This document shows positions 25,701 through 30,659 of a DNA stretch of 64,000 bases, in pieces. Origin of the DNA: Haliotis asinina (lineage: Eukaryota; Mollusca; Gastropoda; Lepetellida; Haliotidae); NCBI RefSeq assembly GCF_037392515.1, contig NC_090291.1:37967001-38031000 (forward strand), read 5' to 3'. Numbering within the stretch: position 1 is the first letter of the stretch; the number at the start of each line of letters is the position of its first letter. The position numbers and the translations under genes are program-made. The notes under the pieces are model-generated. The model had not been told where the DNA came from. It ran no database searches and worked only from the letters and a program-made list of their open reading frames with translations.

Positions 25701-26609
25701 CTCAAATCTGTTTATTTTGCACTTATTCATTCTGTATCGTAACAAGAGAAACCCTCAGACTAACATATCTCCTAAGGGTCATAAGAGGGCAAAATACAAT
25801 ATTAGAATTAGAACTGGCTGAATGTTCCTAAATGTTTCTTAGTAAAAGGTGTATCCACTCTCAAAGTTGTTTTTAGATTTTAATAATAAATCTTGATCCC
25901 CAAAGACAAATGTGAATCTTTCTACTTCATGTACAATAATAGTAAGTCAAATATTAGACCAGTGAGGGACTTTAGAGATGAGATAAAACCATTGCAGCAC
26001 ATACAAAGATTGATTTATATATACTATACCCCTCAAGACTTCAAGGAAATGCATAACATGTCATTTCTGGGCACACACTTAGGCAATGGCTCTGACACAA
26101 ATATTGGGGACAATCAAGGCAATATGATATCTACAACATATGAGTAATACAAGTGGAACTTTATTAACTTTGTCTTGAGTAACATAAGCAAATCTGGCGC
26201 TTGCTGGAAACATTTGAACGCTCAGACACGATGTCCGCGGTGTCGGGGGAAAGAATATAGCCTAGACAGTGCGTGCACGGTTTACATTGAATTCTTGACT
26301 TTATGGTAGGTAACATACAGATGAGGACATTTTGCTAACATCCGCGGCGGTACAATGAACCGAGGAACTAACTTAGGGAGTAGGAATACCTTCCCTCATA
26401 TTGAAGCGTATTACTGCGCCAAGTATTTCGGGGCGAGTAAGAAGGTTGTGGAACTACACCCAAATTAACACGTTCTAACTAGGTCATCAACCATAGTTTC
26501 GGTTACTTTGTTAATTACTTTAAGAAATGAAGTCTCATTGCGTCTGTTTAATCTTACCAGATACATTTTCAACCTGTATATGGGTTACAGGATGAGCTTC
26601 TATGGACAT
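1397..26609 (-). CDS. ZNF236: ZNF236-like C2H2 zinc-finger protein, 23 exons, 1824 aa
   Basis: Nuclear DNA-binding protein of the C2H2 family; vertebrate ZNF236 is a large glucose-responsive zinc-finger protein of about 1845 residues. Exons (high to low): 26609-26558, 21049-20787, 20070-19771, 17151-17015, 16495-16368, 15874-15717, 15311-15189, 14698-14519, 13638-13453, 12995-12737, 12332-12141, 11367-11218, 10754-10505, 9673-9376, 8893-8559, 8111-7942, 7007-6729, 6076-5916, 5276-5069, 4614-3683, 3462-3232, 2109-1941, 1710-1397. Every junction has GT/AG and matching phase, summing to 5475 nt. I count 29 fingers in blocks separated by Gln/Asp-rich linkers. Linker peptides such as [17 protein letters not shown] and [12 protein letters not shown] match human ZNF236 as I remember it, which makes orthology likely. 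Many exons end inside the H-T-G linker codon (phase 1). Start: ATG at 26609 reading [17 protein letters not shown]. The human finger before HICGVC appears replaced by an acidic run. Orthology is from memory; exon structure is seen. Confidence 0.93.
1941..2109 (-). CDS. ZNF236: ZNF236 exon 22 (fingers 26-27)
   Basis: Completes finger 26 ([19 protein letters not shown]) and encodes finger 27 ([21 protein letters not shown]). Ends HTG phase 1. Confidence 0.92.
2165..2372 (+). repeat. Dispersed repeat 2 copy ('gtctgtaaataatcaagtc' family)
   Basis: Shares 'tcaagtctcaaccagacaat', ccagagatcaacatcatgagcatc, acaagcatgggttgctgaaa and ctgatcttcatgg with at least nine other copies in the window. It has no tRNA-type promoter. 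In the intron after exon 21. Confidence 0.6.
2394..2864. mobile_element. hAT-like non-autonomous element, copy A
   Basis: Begins tcgatatctccagggtatac and ends in the diverged inverse (ttacccttgagatattgaga), with the same interior (cctcccttggctggcttttc, ggcgtctacgttgggaagc, cttggcaacacaaaccatgc) as the better-preserved copy at 23530-24033. No coding capacity. Confidence 0.7.
3232..3462 (-). CDS. ZNF236: ZNF236 exon 21 (poly-Asp region, start of finger 26)
   Basis: 77 codons. Contains ten consecutive Asp, then YNDDDEE. Ends NHICG just before GTAAGA, so the first two zinc cysteines of finger 26 are split by the intron (HICG / [15 protein letters not shown]). Confidence 0.88.
3683..4614 (-). CDS. 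ZNF236: ZNF236 exon 20 (fingers 24-25, long Gln/Val/Thr linker)
   Basis: The largest exon, 932 nt. Two fingers ([42 protein letters not shown]), a basic patch [10 protein letters not shown] that looks like a nuclear localisation signal, then about 230 residues of Gln/Asn/Thr/Val-rich sequence with repeated '[10 protein letters not shown]'-like units. Confidence 0.94.
4850..4990 (-). mobile_element. tRNA-derived SINE
   Basis: Minus-strand copy of the main SINE: agcaatattccagcaatatc, accagaaatgggcttc and the B-box region are present; the 5' A-box end is worn. In the intron after exon 19. Confidence 0.75.
5069..5276 (-). CDS. ZNF236: ZNF236 exon 19 (fingers 22-23)
   Basis: Fingers [21 protein letters not shown] and [21 protein letters not shown] joined by TGEKPF. 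Phase 0 in, phase 1 out (CAAG/GTGAGA). Confidence 0.94.
5395..5570 (+). repeat. Dispersed repeat 2 fragment
   Basis: Contains agcagcctgtaaataat, ccagtgatcaacatcatgag and aagcctcacctgatcctgtt. A second worn fragment of the same family follows at about 5575-5720. Confidence 0.5.
5916..6076 (-). CDS. ZNF236: ZNF236 exon 18 (linker)
   Basis: No finger. Ends [19 protein letters not shown], matching the human motif recalled as VSEKVLVQSAAEKDRISE. Starts by completing AGT; phase 0 out. Confidence 0.9.
6729..7007 (-). CDS. ZNF236: ZNF236 exon 17 (fingers 19-21)
   Basis: Fingers [63 protein letters not shown]. Donor GTGAGT after one base of a serine codon. Confidence 0.94.
7231..7848. mobile_element. 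Non-autonomous inverted-repeat DNA element, copy 2
   Basis: Terminal inverted repeats: left 'agtaaacttagtctcaatat' plus tatttgctacactg, right cagtgtaacaaataatgctgagcc then caagtttactgaga. Same interior landmarks as 133-778, much diverged. It lies in the intron between ZNF236 exons 16 and 17. No coding capacity. Confidence 0.65.
7942..8111 (-). CDS. ZNF236: ZNF236 exon 16 (acidic linker, finger 18)
   Basis: An acidic stretch ([17 protein letters not shown]) followed by finger [21 protein letters not shown], ending HTG phase 1 with donor GTAAGT. Confidence 0.93.
8284..8522 (+). repeat. Dispersed repeat 2, near-full copy
   Basis: From 'ttggtttatgtttaacgccg' through gatgtcagtaaataatcaagtc, gagcctgactacctc and agcatgggttatgg to ccagatcttcaag. 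Lies in the intron between exons 15 and 16. Confidence 0.65.
8559..8893 (-). CDS. ZNF236: ZNF236 exon 15 (Gln/Asn/Ser/Thr-rich linker)
   Basis: 111 codons of low-complexity sequence ([20 protein letters not shown] at its start), prion-like in composition. Ends ILETR split in phase 2. No finger. Confidence 0.9.
9376..9673 (-). CDS. ZNF236: ZNF236 exon 14 (Gln-rich linker)
   Basis: Starts [16 protein letters not shown], continues Gln/Thr/Asp-rich and ends LQQTLSQQ. No finger; a probable low-complexity transcription-regulatory region. Phase 2 in, phase 0 out. Confidence 0.9.
9885..10075 (+). repeat. Dispersed repeat 2 copy
   Basis: Shows gtctgtaataattgagtctg, gaccagacaatccagagatc and gacaagtttgggttgctaaa. 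In the intron after exon 13. Confidence 0.6.
10505..10754 (-). CDS. ZNF236: ZNF236 exon 13 (fingers 15-17)
   Basis: Three fingers: [63 protein letters not shown]. Donor GTTAGT after HR split in phase 2. Confidence 0.94.
10870..11217 (-). repeat. Tandem copies of ZNF236 exon 12 end and donor
   Basis: Roughly 35-bp units containing 'ttacctgtatgagatttgag' variants, plus a higher-order unit of about 83 bp (gagattYacacaaatctg...gattagagga) twice. In the minus sense each reads ...CTCATACAG/GTAA, copying the real exon end CTCACACAG/GTAA at 11218. Units occur near 10873, 10902, 10930, 10959, 10988, 11073 and 11157. Divergence between units suggests an old array. Confidence 0.7.
11218..11367 (-). CDS. 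ZNF236: ZNF236 exon 12 (finger 14)
   Basis: GLIQQPP linker and finger [21 protein letters not shown], ending phase 1 in the HTG linker. Donor CACACAG/GTAAAA. Degenerate copies of this exon end fill the next intron (10870-11217). Confidence 0.93.
11425..11575 (-). mobile_element. tRNA-derived SINE
   Basis: Minus-strand copy: agcaatatttcagcaatatc, ggctccacacattgtaccc, B-box inverse tgaacctgggtttcgg, worn A-box end. Confidence 0.75.
11640..11768 (-). repeat. Dispersed repeat 2 fragment, reversed
   Basis: gctcatgcaattgatcactg, gactgtctggtccagactcg, attatttatagactgccgcc and attgctgagtg show the family in reverse, ending in a tcactcactcac tail. Confidence 0.55.
12141..12332 (-). CDS. ZNF236: ZNF236 exon 11 (finger 13 and conserved linker)
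   Basis: Finger [21 protein letters not shown], an Arg-rich stretch ([12 protein letters not shown]), then [14 protein letters not shown], nearly identical to the human linker recalled as [14 protein letters not shown]. Confidence 0.92.
12585..12725. repeat. Small inverted-repeat element
   Basis: 'aacagcaaaagaaatgca' at 12600 is mirrored by tgcatttcttttgctgttta at 12695-12715, about 100 bp apart, with no coding sequence between. Looks like a small MITE in the intron before exon 11. Confidence 0.5.
12737..12995 (-). CDS. ZNF236: ZNF236 exon 10 (fingers 10-12)
   Basis: Begins VNGVRWH, then fingers [42 protein letters not shown] and [21 protein letters not shown]. Ends phase 1 in the HTG linker. 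Confidence 0.94.
13453..13638 (-). CDS. ZNF236: ZNF236 exon 9 (linker)
   Basis: 62 codons, phase 0. Carries the conserved [11 protein letters not shown] motif and a Ser/Thr/Ile-rich stretch ending in basic KKHVIRK. No finger. Confidence 0.92.
13770..13900 (-). mobile_element. tRNA-derived SINE, worn
   Basis: Partial minus-strand copy: ggaaatgggctcacacactg, aattgaacctgggttt and atggctaccccaccacccc. Confidence 0.6.
13990..14112. repeat. Worn fold-back element
   Basis: Arms cttattcttgaaacatttgt and gaacatttcgagaatag are imperfect inverses, with inner inverse segments aaattcttaac and aattaagaat. About 120 bp, no coding capacity. In the intron after exon 9's acceptor. Confidence 0.4.
14370..14497. 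mobile_element. Fold-back MITE, 'gggcccgtttcac' family
   Basis: Left arm gggcctcgtttcccaaag...tctaagatctcgtaactttt and right arm ...aaaagttacaagagttttgt then gaaacggggcc form a hairpin of about 128 bp. Same family as 29936-30080. It touches the donor of ZNF236 exon 8. Confidence 0.75.
14519..14698 (-). CDS. ZNF236: ZNF236 exon 8 (acidic linker)
   Basis: 60 codons, phase 0. No finger. Contains [13 protein letters not shown], matching the human [10 protein letters not shown] motif (from memory), then a Gln/Asp-rich run ([17 protein letters not shown]). A fold-back MITE (14370-14497) lies just beyond the donor. Confidence 0.9.
15189..15311 (-). CDS. ZNF236: ZNF236 exon 7 (finger 9)
   Basis: 41 codons, phase 0 both ends. 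Finger [22 protein letters not shown], close to human ZNF236 (CSCVFKSLGSLNTHISKMH, from memory). Confidence 0.92.
15390..15540 (+). mobile_element. tRNA-derived SINE
   Basis: Plus-strand copy with A-box region ggggtagcctagagga and B-box ggttcgattccccacatgg, then tgatattgctgaaatgttgc. In the ZNF236 intron after exon 6. Confidence 0.8.
15717..15874 (-). CDS. ZNF236: ZNF236 exon 6 (fingers 7-8)
   Basis: Fingers [21 protein letters not shown] and [19 protein letters not shown], the second finished by exon 7 (RVH). Canonical TGERPF and TGEKPH linkers. Confidence 0.93.
16040..16400 (-). repeat. 33-bp in-frame minisatellite made from ZNF236 exon 5 end
   Basis: Units with a 33-bp period (cctgtatgtattctctcaag then tttgcgcaaccta) lie at 16303, 16336 and 16369 (last bases), then decay leftwards to about 16040. 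In the gene's sense each unit reads [11 protein letters not shown] and includes an ACAG/GT donor copy. The frame stays open to about 16033, where a longer copy resembling [13 protein letters not shown] appears. Confidence 0.85.
16368..16495 (-). CDS. ZNF236: ZNF236 exon 5 (finger 6)
   Basis: Encodes the linker [11 protein letters not shown], also recognisable in human ZNF236, and finger 6 ([21 protein letters not shown]). It ends with the H-T-G linker split after G, phase 1. The donor ACAG/GTAGGT is followed in the intron by further in-frame 33-bp copies of this exon end (see the repeat at 16040-16400), so the true donor may vary. Confidence 0.9.
16615..16757 (-). mobile_element. tRNA-derived SINE, worn
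   Basis: Minus-strand copy: gctgcttttagcaacatccc, aaatgggcttcacacaatgt, taggctacccaaacacccc. Confidence 0.7.
16840..18030. repeat. Dispersed repeat 3, several partial copies
   Basis: Blocks such as tttaaagatattaggtacaa, gcgtcaacaagaatc, ttccatgttgtggcagggga and 'tgcataatccccaagtgtag' recur at 16850-16975, 17230-17480, 17500-17600, 17620-17800 and 17840-18030, and again at 60990-61430. No coding capacity. The arrangement suggests a repeat whose internal unit (about 170 bp) multiplied. ZNF236 exon 4 sits inside this stretch. Confidence 0.6.
17015..17151 (-). CDS. ZNF236: ZNF236 exon 4 (end of finger 4, finger 5)
   Basis: 137 nt. Completes finger 4 ([10 protein letters not shown]) and encodes finger 5 ([21 protein letters not shown]). 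The donor is GTATGT inside the AAG codon of HYKIK; phase 2 fits exon 5. Confidence 0.9.
18736..18894 (-). mobile_element. tRNA-derived SINE
   Basis: Nearly full minus-strand copy, gactgagtgagcgagtatgg to aggctatcccacctcc. Sits 17 bp from the next copy. Confidence 0.85.
18911..19074 (-). mobile_element. tRNA-derived SINE
   Basis: Full, well-preserved minus-strand copy: gagtgagtgagtttagtttt to actaggctaccccaccacc, with clean A and B boxes. Around both SINEs (18655-18735, 19076-19230) short 'atgaaagtaggacaccaaaa' units repeat. Confidence 0.9.
19771..20070 (-). CDS. ZNF236: ZNF236 exon 3 (fingers 1-3, start of 4)
   Basis: Phase 0 at both ends, 300 nt. Fingers: CELC...H-x3-H ([13 protein letters not shown]), CLQC...HQATH, CPEC...HIMMH, and the first half of a fourth ([11 protein letters not shown]), completed by exon 4 ([10 protein letters not shown]). 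Confidence 0.93.
20090..20760. other. ZNF236 intron 2, nothing further recognised
   Basis: AT-rich intron between exons 2 and 3. I see no gene, and no repeat that I can name. Confidence 0.5.
20787..21049 (-). CDS. ZNF236: ZNF236 exon 2 (acidic/Gln N-terminal region)
   Basis: Starts after ctgtcag with two bases that complete a valine codon; ends CCTGTTGGCAAG before GTAAGC. It encodes a finger-free, Gln/Glu/Val-rich stretch ([18 protein letters not shown]), a likely transactivation or partner-binding region. Confidence 0.87.
21128..21380 (-). repeat. Dispersed repeat 2, reversed copy
   Basis: tgaagatttgggttacaatt, cttgtcgtaagaggcgacta, gactcgctgacttagttgac and gattgtctggtccacacttg show the family in reverse, ending ggaatatttctgagtgcggt. 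Confidence 0.7.
22111..22904 (+). mobile_element. pogo/Tigger-like DNA transposon remnant
   Basis: Flanked by TA (22109-22110 and 22905-22906). Ends cagtcttgccacaggtgttt and, reversed, cagtcatgctccgtttatcc; both then carry atccgaac, as in pogo-class TIRs. Inside, 22430-22690 reads on the plus strand as [19 protein letters not shown] then, after a stop, [20 protein letters not shown], the acidic tail typical of Tigger/CENPB-like transposases. The catalytic core is missing, so this is an internally deleted, immobile copy in ZNF236 intron 1. Confidence 0.72.
23530..24033. mobile_element. hAT-like non-autonomous element, copy B
   Basis: Flanked by a perfect 8-bp direct repeat ccagagtc (23522-23529 and 24034-24041). 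Terminal inverted repeats of about 85 bp begin atcctcgatatctccagggt; the right end reads taccctggagatatcgagga. No transposase. The 8-bp duplication points to the hAT superfamily. In ZNF236 intron 1. Confidence 0.8.
24190..26500. other. ZNF236 intron 1, 5' part
   Basis: AT-rich, no coding region recognised. Holds the source segment 25546-25939 of the inverted duplication. Short ORFs here (for example 25130-25486) have no family features and look like chance. Confidence 0.5.
25546..25939 (-). repeat. Segment duplicated in inverted orientation at 29018-29409
   Basis: The reverse complement of this intron segment matches 29018-29409 at roughly 97 percent by eye over about 390 bp (landmarks ttattgtacatgaagtagaa, gagtggatacaccttttact, gatatgcaatatctacttgg). 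Neither end shows a transposon terminus. Confidence 0.85.
26558..26609 (-). CDS. ZNF236: ZNF236 exon 1 (start codon)
   Basis: Encodes [17 protein letters not shown] plus one base, then donor GTAAGA. It is too short for ordinary ORF scans. Its phase 1 end joins exon 2 (acceptor at 21050) to give [15 protein letters not shown] without a break. No finger here. The intron that follows is the longest of the gene, 5.5 kb. Confidence 0.8.
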
Positions 26610-26800
26610 ATTTTCGCCAAATTATAACCAAAATGGCGGTGATCAGTACGCTGACATCATAACGAGGCTCCATGGAGCTAGTGACCCGGATGTTGACAGA
26701 CTGTTGGTCGGATCTTTTTCATTCAGTGCACGGTTCTTTAGCTTTAGGCTAATCCTGCAGACTTGAACTGTTTGTAAAGACTAAGTAACAGGGGGAGTGA
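26560..26800 (-). promoter_or_regulatory. Probable ZNF236 5' end and promoter region
   Basis: Just upstream of the ATG the sequence turns CpG-richer than its surroundings and contains ccaaaatggcggtg at about 26627-26640, the AAAATGGCGG core that YY1 binds near start sites in animals. The motif is on the plus strand, opposite to the gene. No TATA box seen. Inferred only. Confidence 0.35.
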
Positions 26801-26809
26801 TTATAGCAG

Positions 26810-28280
26810 ATGTCCATAAGTCGTAACTTGCTAGAGGATTTTCTCCATCTTGAAGGACAATAGAGGCATTATTACACGAAAGGAAAAACACAATTGACAC
26901 CCAATATGTAATATTCTGCTGTAATCACCACTTGGACTATTTTCACACCAACACACAGACAACACAATATGAATATGTGCGTGGGCGTCTTGTCAGACAA
27001 ATCTTTCATGGGGAATGTAGAAAACAGTTGTTTGTATTGAAGATGCAGATTTTGTGACAATTCCCTTGAAAGCACAAAAGGGCGCGCTTACAATATATCG
27101 ATACTAGATCTATATTACGCATTTATGGCACAACTCTAACATGAGATCAGTCGGCTTTTTAGATAGCGATGATTTTATGTCCATATTATCCGGAATTTTT
27201 GGCAGTTATACAGATACAGAATACGTCCTTTCCGTAAGATTTTGCTTTGTATCTTGAAATCACGTTTCGATTGAATTATCTCCCCTGGGGCGACTCGCCT
27301 AGGTAAAGAAACATCAATGTTTATTTTGTTTTCTACCTAATGATAACGATCATTTCTCGTTTTGATTTCTCACATATGGTCTCATATGGACACAAATTTT
27401 TTATGTGTGAAGCTAGAATACCATACAATGAACCAGCTGCCATTTTATTGGTGACTGCTTCGCGTAAAGTCATGGAGTGAGTGAGCATGATTTTACGCCG
27501 CAATTTAAGTAACTGTGGGAGACACCAGAAATAGTGCCCTTGTACCCTCTTTTGAAATCGAATTCAGGTCTTTAGCCTATGAGCGAACTCTTTGACACTA
27601 GGCTATCAAACAAACCCGCTTCGACTATAATGGAAACAAAAACTGTTTAGTGAGAAAGCCAACGTAATCAGGACGTTTATACACACATTTCAGTGCTAAC
27701 ATATGCTACATCCCGGATTACACTTCCTCACTTAAGTACAAATTCCAGTACTTTTGTTGGGTCGAAACCCATTCGGGATTCGAACCCACACTCTCAGACA
27801 GTCACTTGTCAAGCACGCAGTCGCACCCATACATATATCCCTTTTATAATCACCCTTGTTGCCATAGTTACACAACGCGTTTAACCATTTATTTCCTGTT
27901 GTATGTTATCAGTAAATATTGAGAGAAATTTGATTCTATCGTACAGTATAACAAAGCGAGAACGTAGTTGTAACAAATTCAATTTTTATAGGAAATAAAT
28001 GAAATTATACCCTCAAGTACTCAGGTAAAGAAAGTTTAACAGAATTACTCCGTATACTATTCTTCAGATGCACCCCAGTGGTTGTCTTTCCGAGGCAAGC
28101 TAGTTAAATAACTCTAAAAATATAGTTTCCTTGGCTTTGAACTTAGTTAATCCCATGGCCACTGAAAGATGGGCTGTAAGGATGTCTCCACAGTACGGCC
28201 GAAAATGCTGACGTATGTGTTGATTCATACGATTTAATATTCACACTATACACGTTTTCCACAATTTGTGAACTGCGTTT
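26810..28280. other. Intergenic DNA upstream of ZNF236
   Basis: No gene recognised. It includes one worn SINE (27476-27615) and ordinary AT-rich sequence. Short ORFs at 26872-27075 and 27693-27884 carry no recognisable domain. Confidence 0.5.
27476..27615 (-). mobile_element. tRNA-derived SINE, worn
   Basis: gagtgagtgagcatgatttt, acgccgcaatttaag, gagacaccagaaatag, tttgacactaggctatc: a diverged minus-strand copy. Confidence 0.65.
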
Positions 28281-28288
28281 TCATTCAC

Positions 28289-28652
28289 GATTTAAGATGG
28301 ATCCAAGCAAGATGGATCCAAGCAAGATGGATCCAAGCACGATTTAAGATGGATCCAAGCAAGATGGATCCAAGCAAGATGGATCCAAGCAAGATTTAAG
28401 ATGGATCCAAGCAAGATGGATCCAAGCAAGATGGATCCAAGCAAGATGGATCCAAGCAAGATTTAAGATGGATCCAAGCAAGATGGATCCAAGCAAGATG
28501 GATCCAAGCAAGATTTAAGTTGGATCCAAGCAAGATGGATCCAAGCAAGATGGATCCAAGCAAGATTTAAGATGGATCCAAGCAAGATGGATCCAAGCAA
28601 GATGGGTCCAAGCAAGATGGATCCAAGCAAGATTTAAGATGGATCCATGGTT
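28289..28652 (+). repeat. 15-bp minisatellite, gatggatccaagcaa units
   Basis: About two dozen units of gatggatccaagcaa, grouped in blocks of 2-4 that are separated by a 7-bp insert (gatttaa). On the plus strand a block reads MDPSK repeated. The last unit runs into atggatccatggttagcagc, the start of the Harbinger-like reading frame, so the array appears to have grown from that start region. Confidence 0.9.
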
Positions 28653-29017
28653 AGCAGCGGTCGTGGCACTGACAGATGAGGAGGAAGAAGAAACCAAGGA
28701 AGGACTTCAGGAAGTAACCTCTTTGTATTGCAATAGCGATGATACAGAGAGGAGATGTGGGTACATCCACGCAATGAACGGAGACTCAAGGAGGGTTCTT
28801 ATCGTGGACTGATAAAGGAACTGGAACTCTATCCTGAGAAATACTTTGGGTATATATGCCTTTCTAAAGAACAGTTTCATGACGTCCTGCGTAAAATTGA
28901 ATATGTAATCACACGAGAAAATGTCAGGATGAAGACAGCAAGGAGCTTTCTAAACCATGTTTATGAGATGTTCAACATTAAATGTATGTCGTCCGGTAGG
29001 ATTTTTTCACACCCATG
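28639..29017 (+). pseudogene. PIF/Harbinger transposase N-terminal remnant
   Basis: ATG at 28639 reads MDPWLAAVVALTDEEEEETK; after one frame change near 28750 it continues MWVHPRNERRLKEGSYRGLI and LYPEKYFGYICLSKEQFHDV. W-V-H-P, the acidic N-terminus and the EL..YPEKYF.Y.......F..VL pattern are those of Harbinger (HARBI1-like) transposases. Only about 110 residues remain and the DDE core is absent; the frame is cut where the duplicated intron segment begins. Could instead be a spliced coding exon, but nothing downstream supports that. Confidence 0.6.
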
Positions 29018-29018
29018 T
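28968..29018 (+). repeat. 50-bp direct repeat flanking inserted segment (left)
   Basis: atgttcaacattaaatgtat, then gtcgtccggtaggattttttcacacccatg. The same 50 bp, with two changes, recurs at 29410-29461 on the other side of the 390-bp inverted duplicate. Confidence 0.85.
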
Positions 29019-29409
29019 TATTGTACATGAAGTAGAAAAGATTCACATTTGTCTTTTTGGATCAAGATTTATTATTAAAATCTAAAAACAACTTTGAGAG
29101 TGGATACACCTTTTACTGAGAAACATTTAGGAACATTCAGCCAGTTCTAATTCTAATATTGTATTTTGCCTTCTTATGACCCGTAGGAGATATGTTAGTC
29201 TGAGGGTTTCTCTTGTTACGATACAGAATGAATAAGTGCAAAATAAACAGATTTGAGAAGATAAGTTTGAACTAAAGAGGCAAAAGATATGCAATATCTA
29301 CTTGGTCGTGAAATTCTTTACATTTCCCACAAACTGTGAATTGGAAGAATTAACATTTTCACACTTTAACTATTATTAGTTATAGTTATTAGTGCAATCA
29401 CACAACATT
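29018..29409 (+). repeat. Inverted duplicate of ZNF236 intron 1 segment
   Basis: Reverse-complement copy of 25546-25939. It interrupts the Harbinger-like remnant and is bracketed by a 50-bp direct repeat of host sequence. Confidence 0.85.
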
Positions 29410-29461
29410 AATGTTCAACATTAAATGTATGTCGTCCGGCGGGATTTTTTCACACCCATGG
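29410..29461 (+). repeat. 50-bp direct repeat flanking inserted segment (right)
   Basis: Second copy of the sequence at 28968-29018 (gtcgtccggcgggattttttcacaccc). After it the sequence has no recognisable coding content up to the repeat at 29636. Confidence 0.85.
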
Positions 29462-29635
29462 TGTCTGAAAACATAACACTATCAACTTATAAACTAGCGT
29501 CCAAAACAAACGCCACCATGGTCTAAAAACAAAAACAAAAGCTAATTATATGGTGTCATTAAAAGTTTTATTTTAAAAAGCAATAATTTAGTAACAGTAT
29601 TTCTGGATGACACGAAGAAAACCGACGCGGCCCGT

Positions 29636-29792
29636 GAGTGAGTGAGTGAGTTTAGTTTAGACCGATGACATGTGTCAGCGAACCTGACCACCCGATCCCG
29701 TTAGTCGCCTCTTACGACAAGCATAGTCGCCTTTTATGGCAAGCATGGGTTGCTGCAGGCCTATTCTACCCCGGGACCTTCACGGGTCACGC
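29636..29792 (+). repeat. Dispersed repeat 2 copy
   Basis: gagtgagtgagtgagtttag, gatgacatgtgtcagcgaac, ctgaccacccgatcccgtta, tcttacgacaagcatagtcg, gcaagcatgggttgctgcag. The central part of the family is deleted. Confidence 0.75.
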
Positions 29793-29935
29793 GGCTCGTG
29801 ATCTAATGGCACATGATTGACATTTGGGCGCATTATCCAGCATTCCATCACAAATGCAAAACCGACTGGGAACCTTTACAACTTTCTATTGTTCAATACC
29901 GGGCATGGTCAGCCCTAGCCGTGATGCAGGCCTGG

Positions 29936-30080
29936 GCCCCGTTTCACAAAACTCTCGTGGGCCTAAGATCTCGTAACTTTTCTCGTAGCATTCGTACTTC
30001 CTGAACTGCAACAAAGGGGGTACGAATGATACGAGAAAAGTTACGGGATCTTAGGCTTACGAGAGTTTTGTGAAACGGGC
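29936..30080. mobile_element. Fold-back MITE, founder of the satellite
   Basis: Left arm gccccgtttcacaaaactctc...gatctcgtaacttttctcgt; a short loop cctgaactgcaacaaa; right arm acgagaaaagttacgggatc...gagttttgtgaaacgggc. Arms about 64 bp and nearly perfect. Same family as 14370-14497. Confidence 0.85.
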
Positions 30081-30656
30081 CCCTGAACTGCAACAAAGGG
30101 GGTACGAATGATACGAGAAAAGTTACGAGATCTTAGGCTTACGAGAGTTTAGTGAAAGGGGGCCCTGAACTGCAACAAAGGGGGTACGAATGATACGAGA
30201 AACGTTACGAGATCTTAGGCTTACGAGAGTTTAGAGAAAGGGGGCCCTGAACTGCAACAAAGGGGGTACGAATGATACGAGAAACGTTACGAGATCTTAG
30301 GCTTACGAGAGTTTAGTGAAAGGGGGCCCTGAACTGCAACAAAGGGGGTACGAATGATACGAGAAACGTTACGAGATCTTAGGCTTACGAGAGTTTAGTG
30401 AAAGGGGGCCCTGAACTGCAACAAAGGGGGTACGAATGATACGAGAAAAGTTACGAGATCTTAGGCTTACGAGAGTTTAGAGAAAGGGGGCCCTGAACTG
30501 CAACAAAGGGGGTACGAATGATACGAGAAAAGTTACGAGATCTTAGGCTTACGAGAGTTTAGAGAAAGGGGGCCCTGAACTGCAACAAAGGGGGTACGAA
30601 TGATACGAGAAAAGTTACGAGATCTTAGGCTTACGAGAGTTTAGTGAAACGGGGCC
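30001..30656 (+). repeat. 82-bp satellite, eight tandem units
   Basis: Units begin ctgaactgcaacaaaggggg at 30001, 30083, 30165, 30247, 30329, 30411, 30493 and 30575, a strict 82-bp period. Each unit is the loop plus right arm of the MITE at 29936-30080. Units differ by only a few bases. Confidence 0.95.
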
Positions 30657-30659
30657 CTG

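Noticed and set aside
28289-28652. Regular short repeats with spacers, CRISPR-like
   Set aside because: The units are tandem minisatellite copies with no unique spacers, in an animal genome.
30001-30656. Eight 82-bp direct repeats as a CRISPR or regulatory array
   Set aside because: The whole unit repeats, with no unique spacer, and it matches the arm of an adjacent fold-back MITE.
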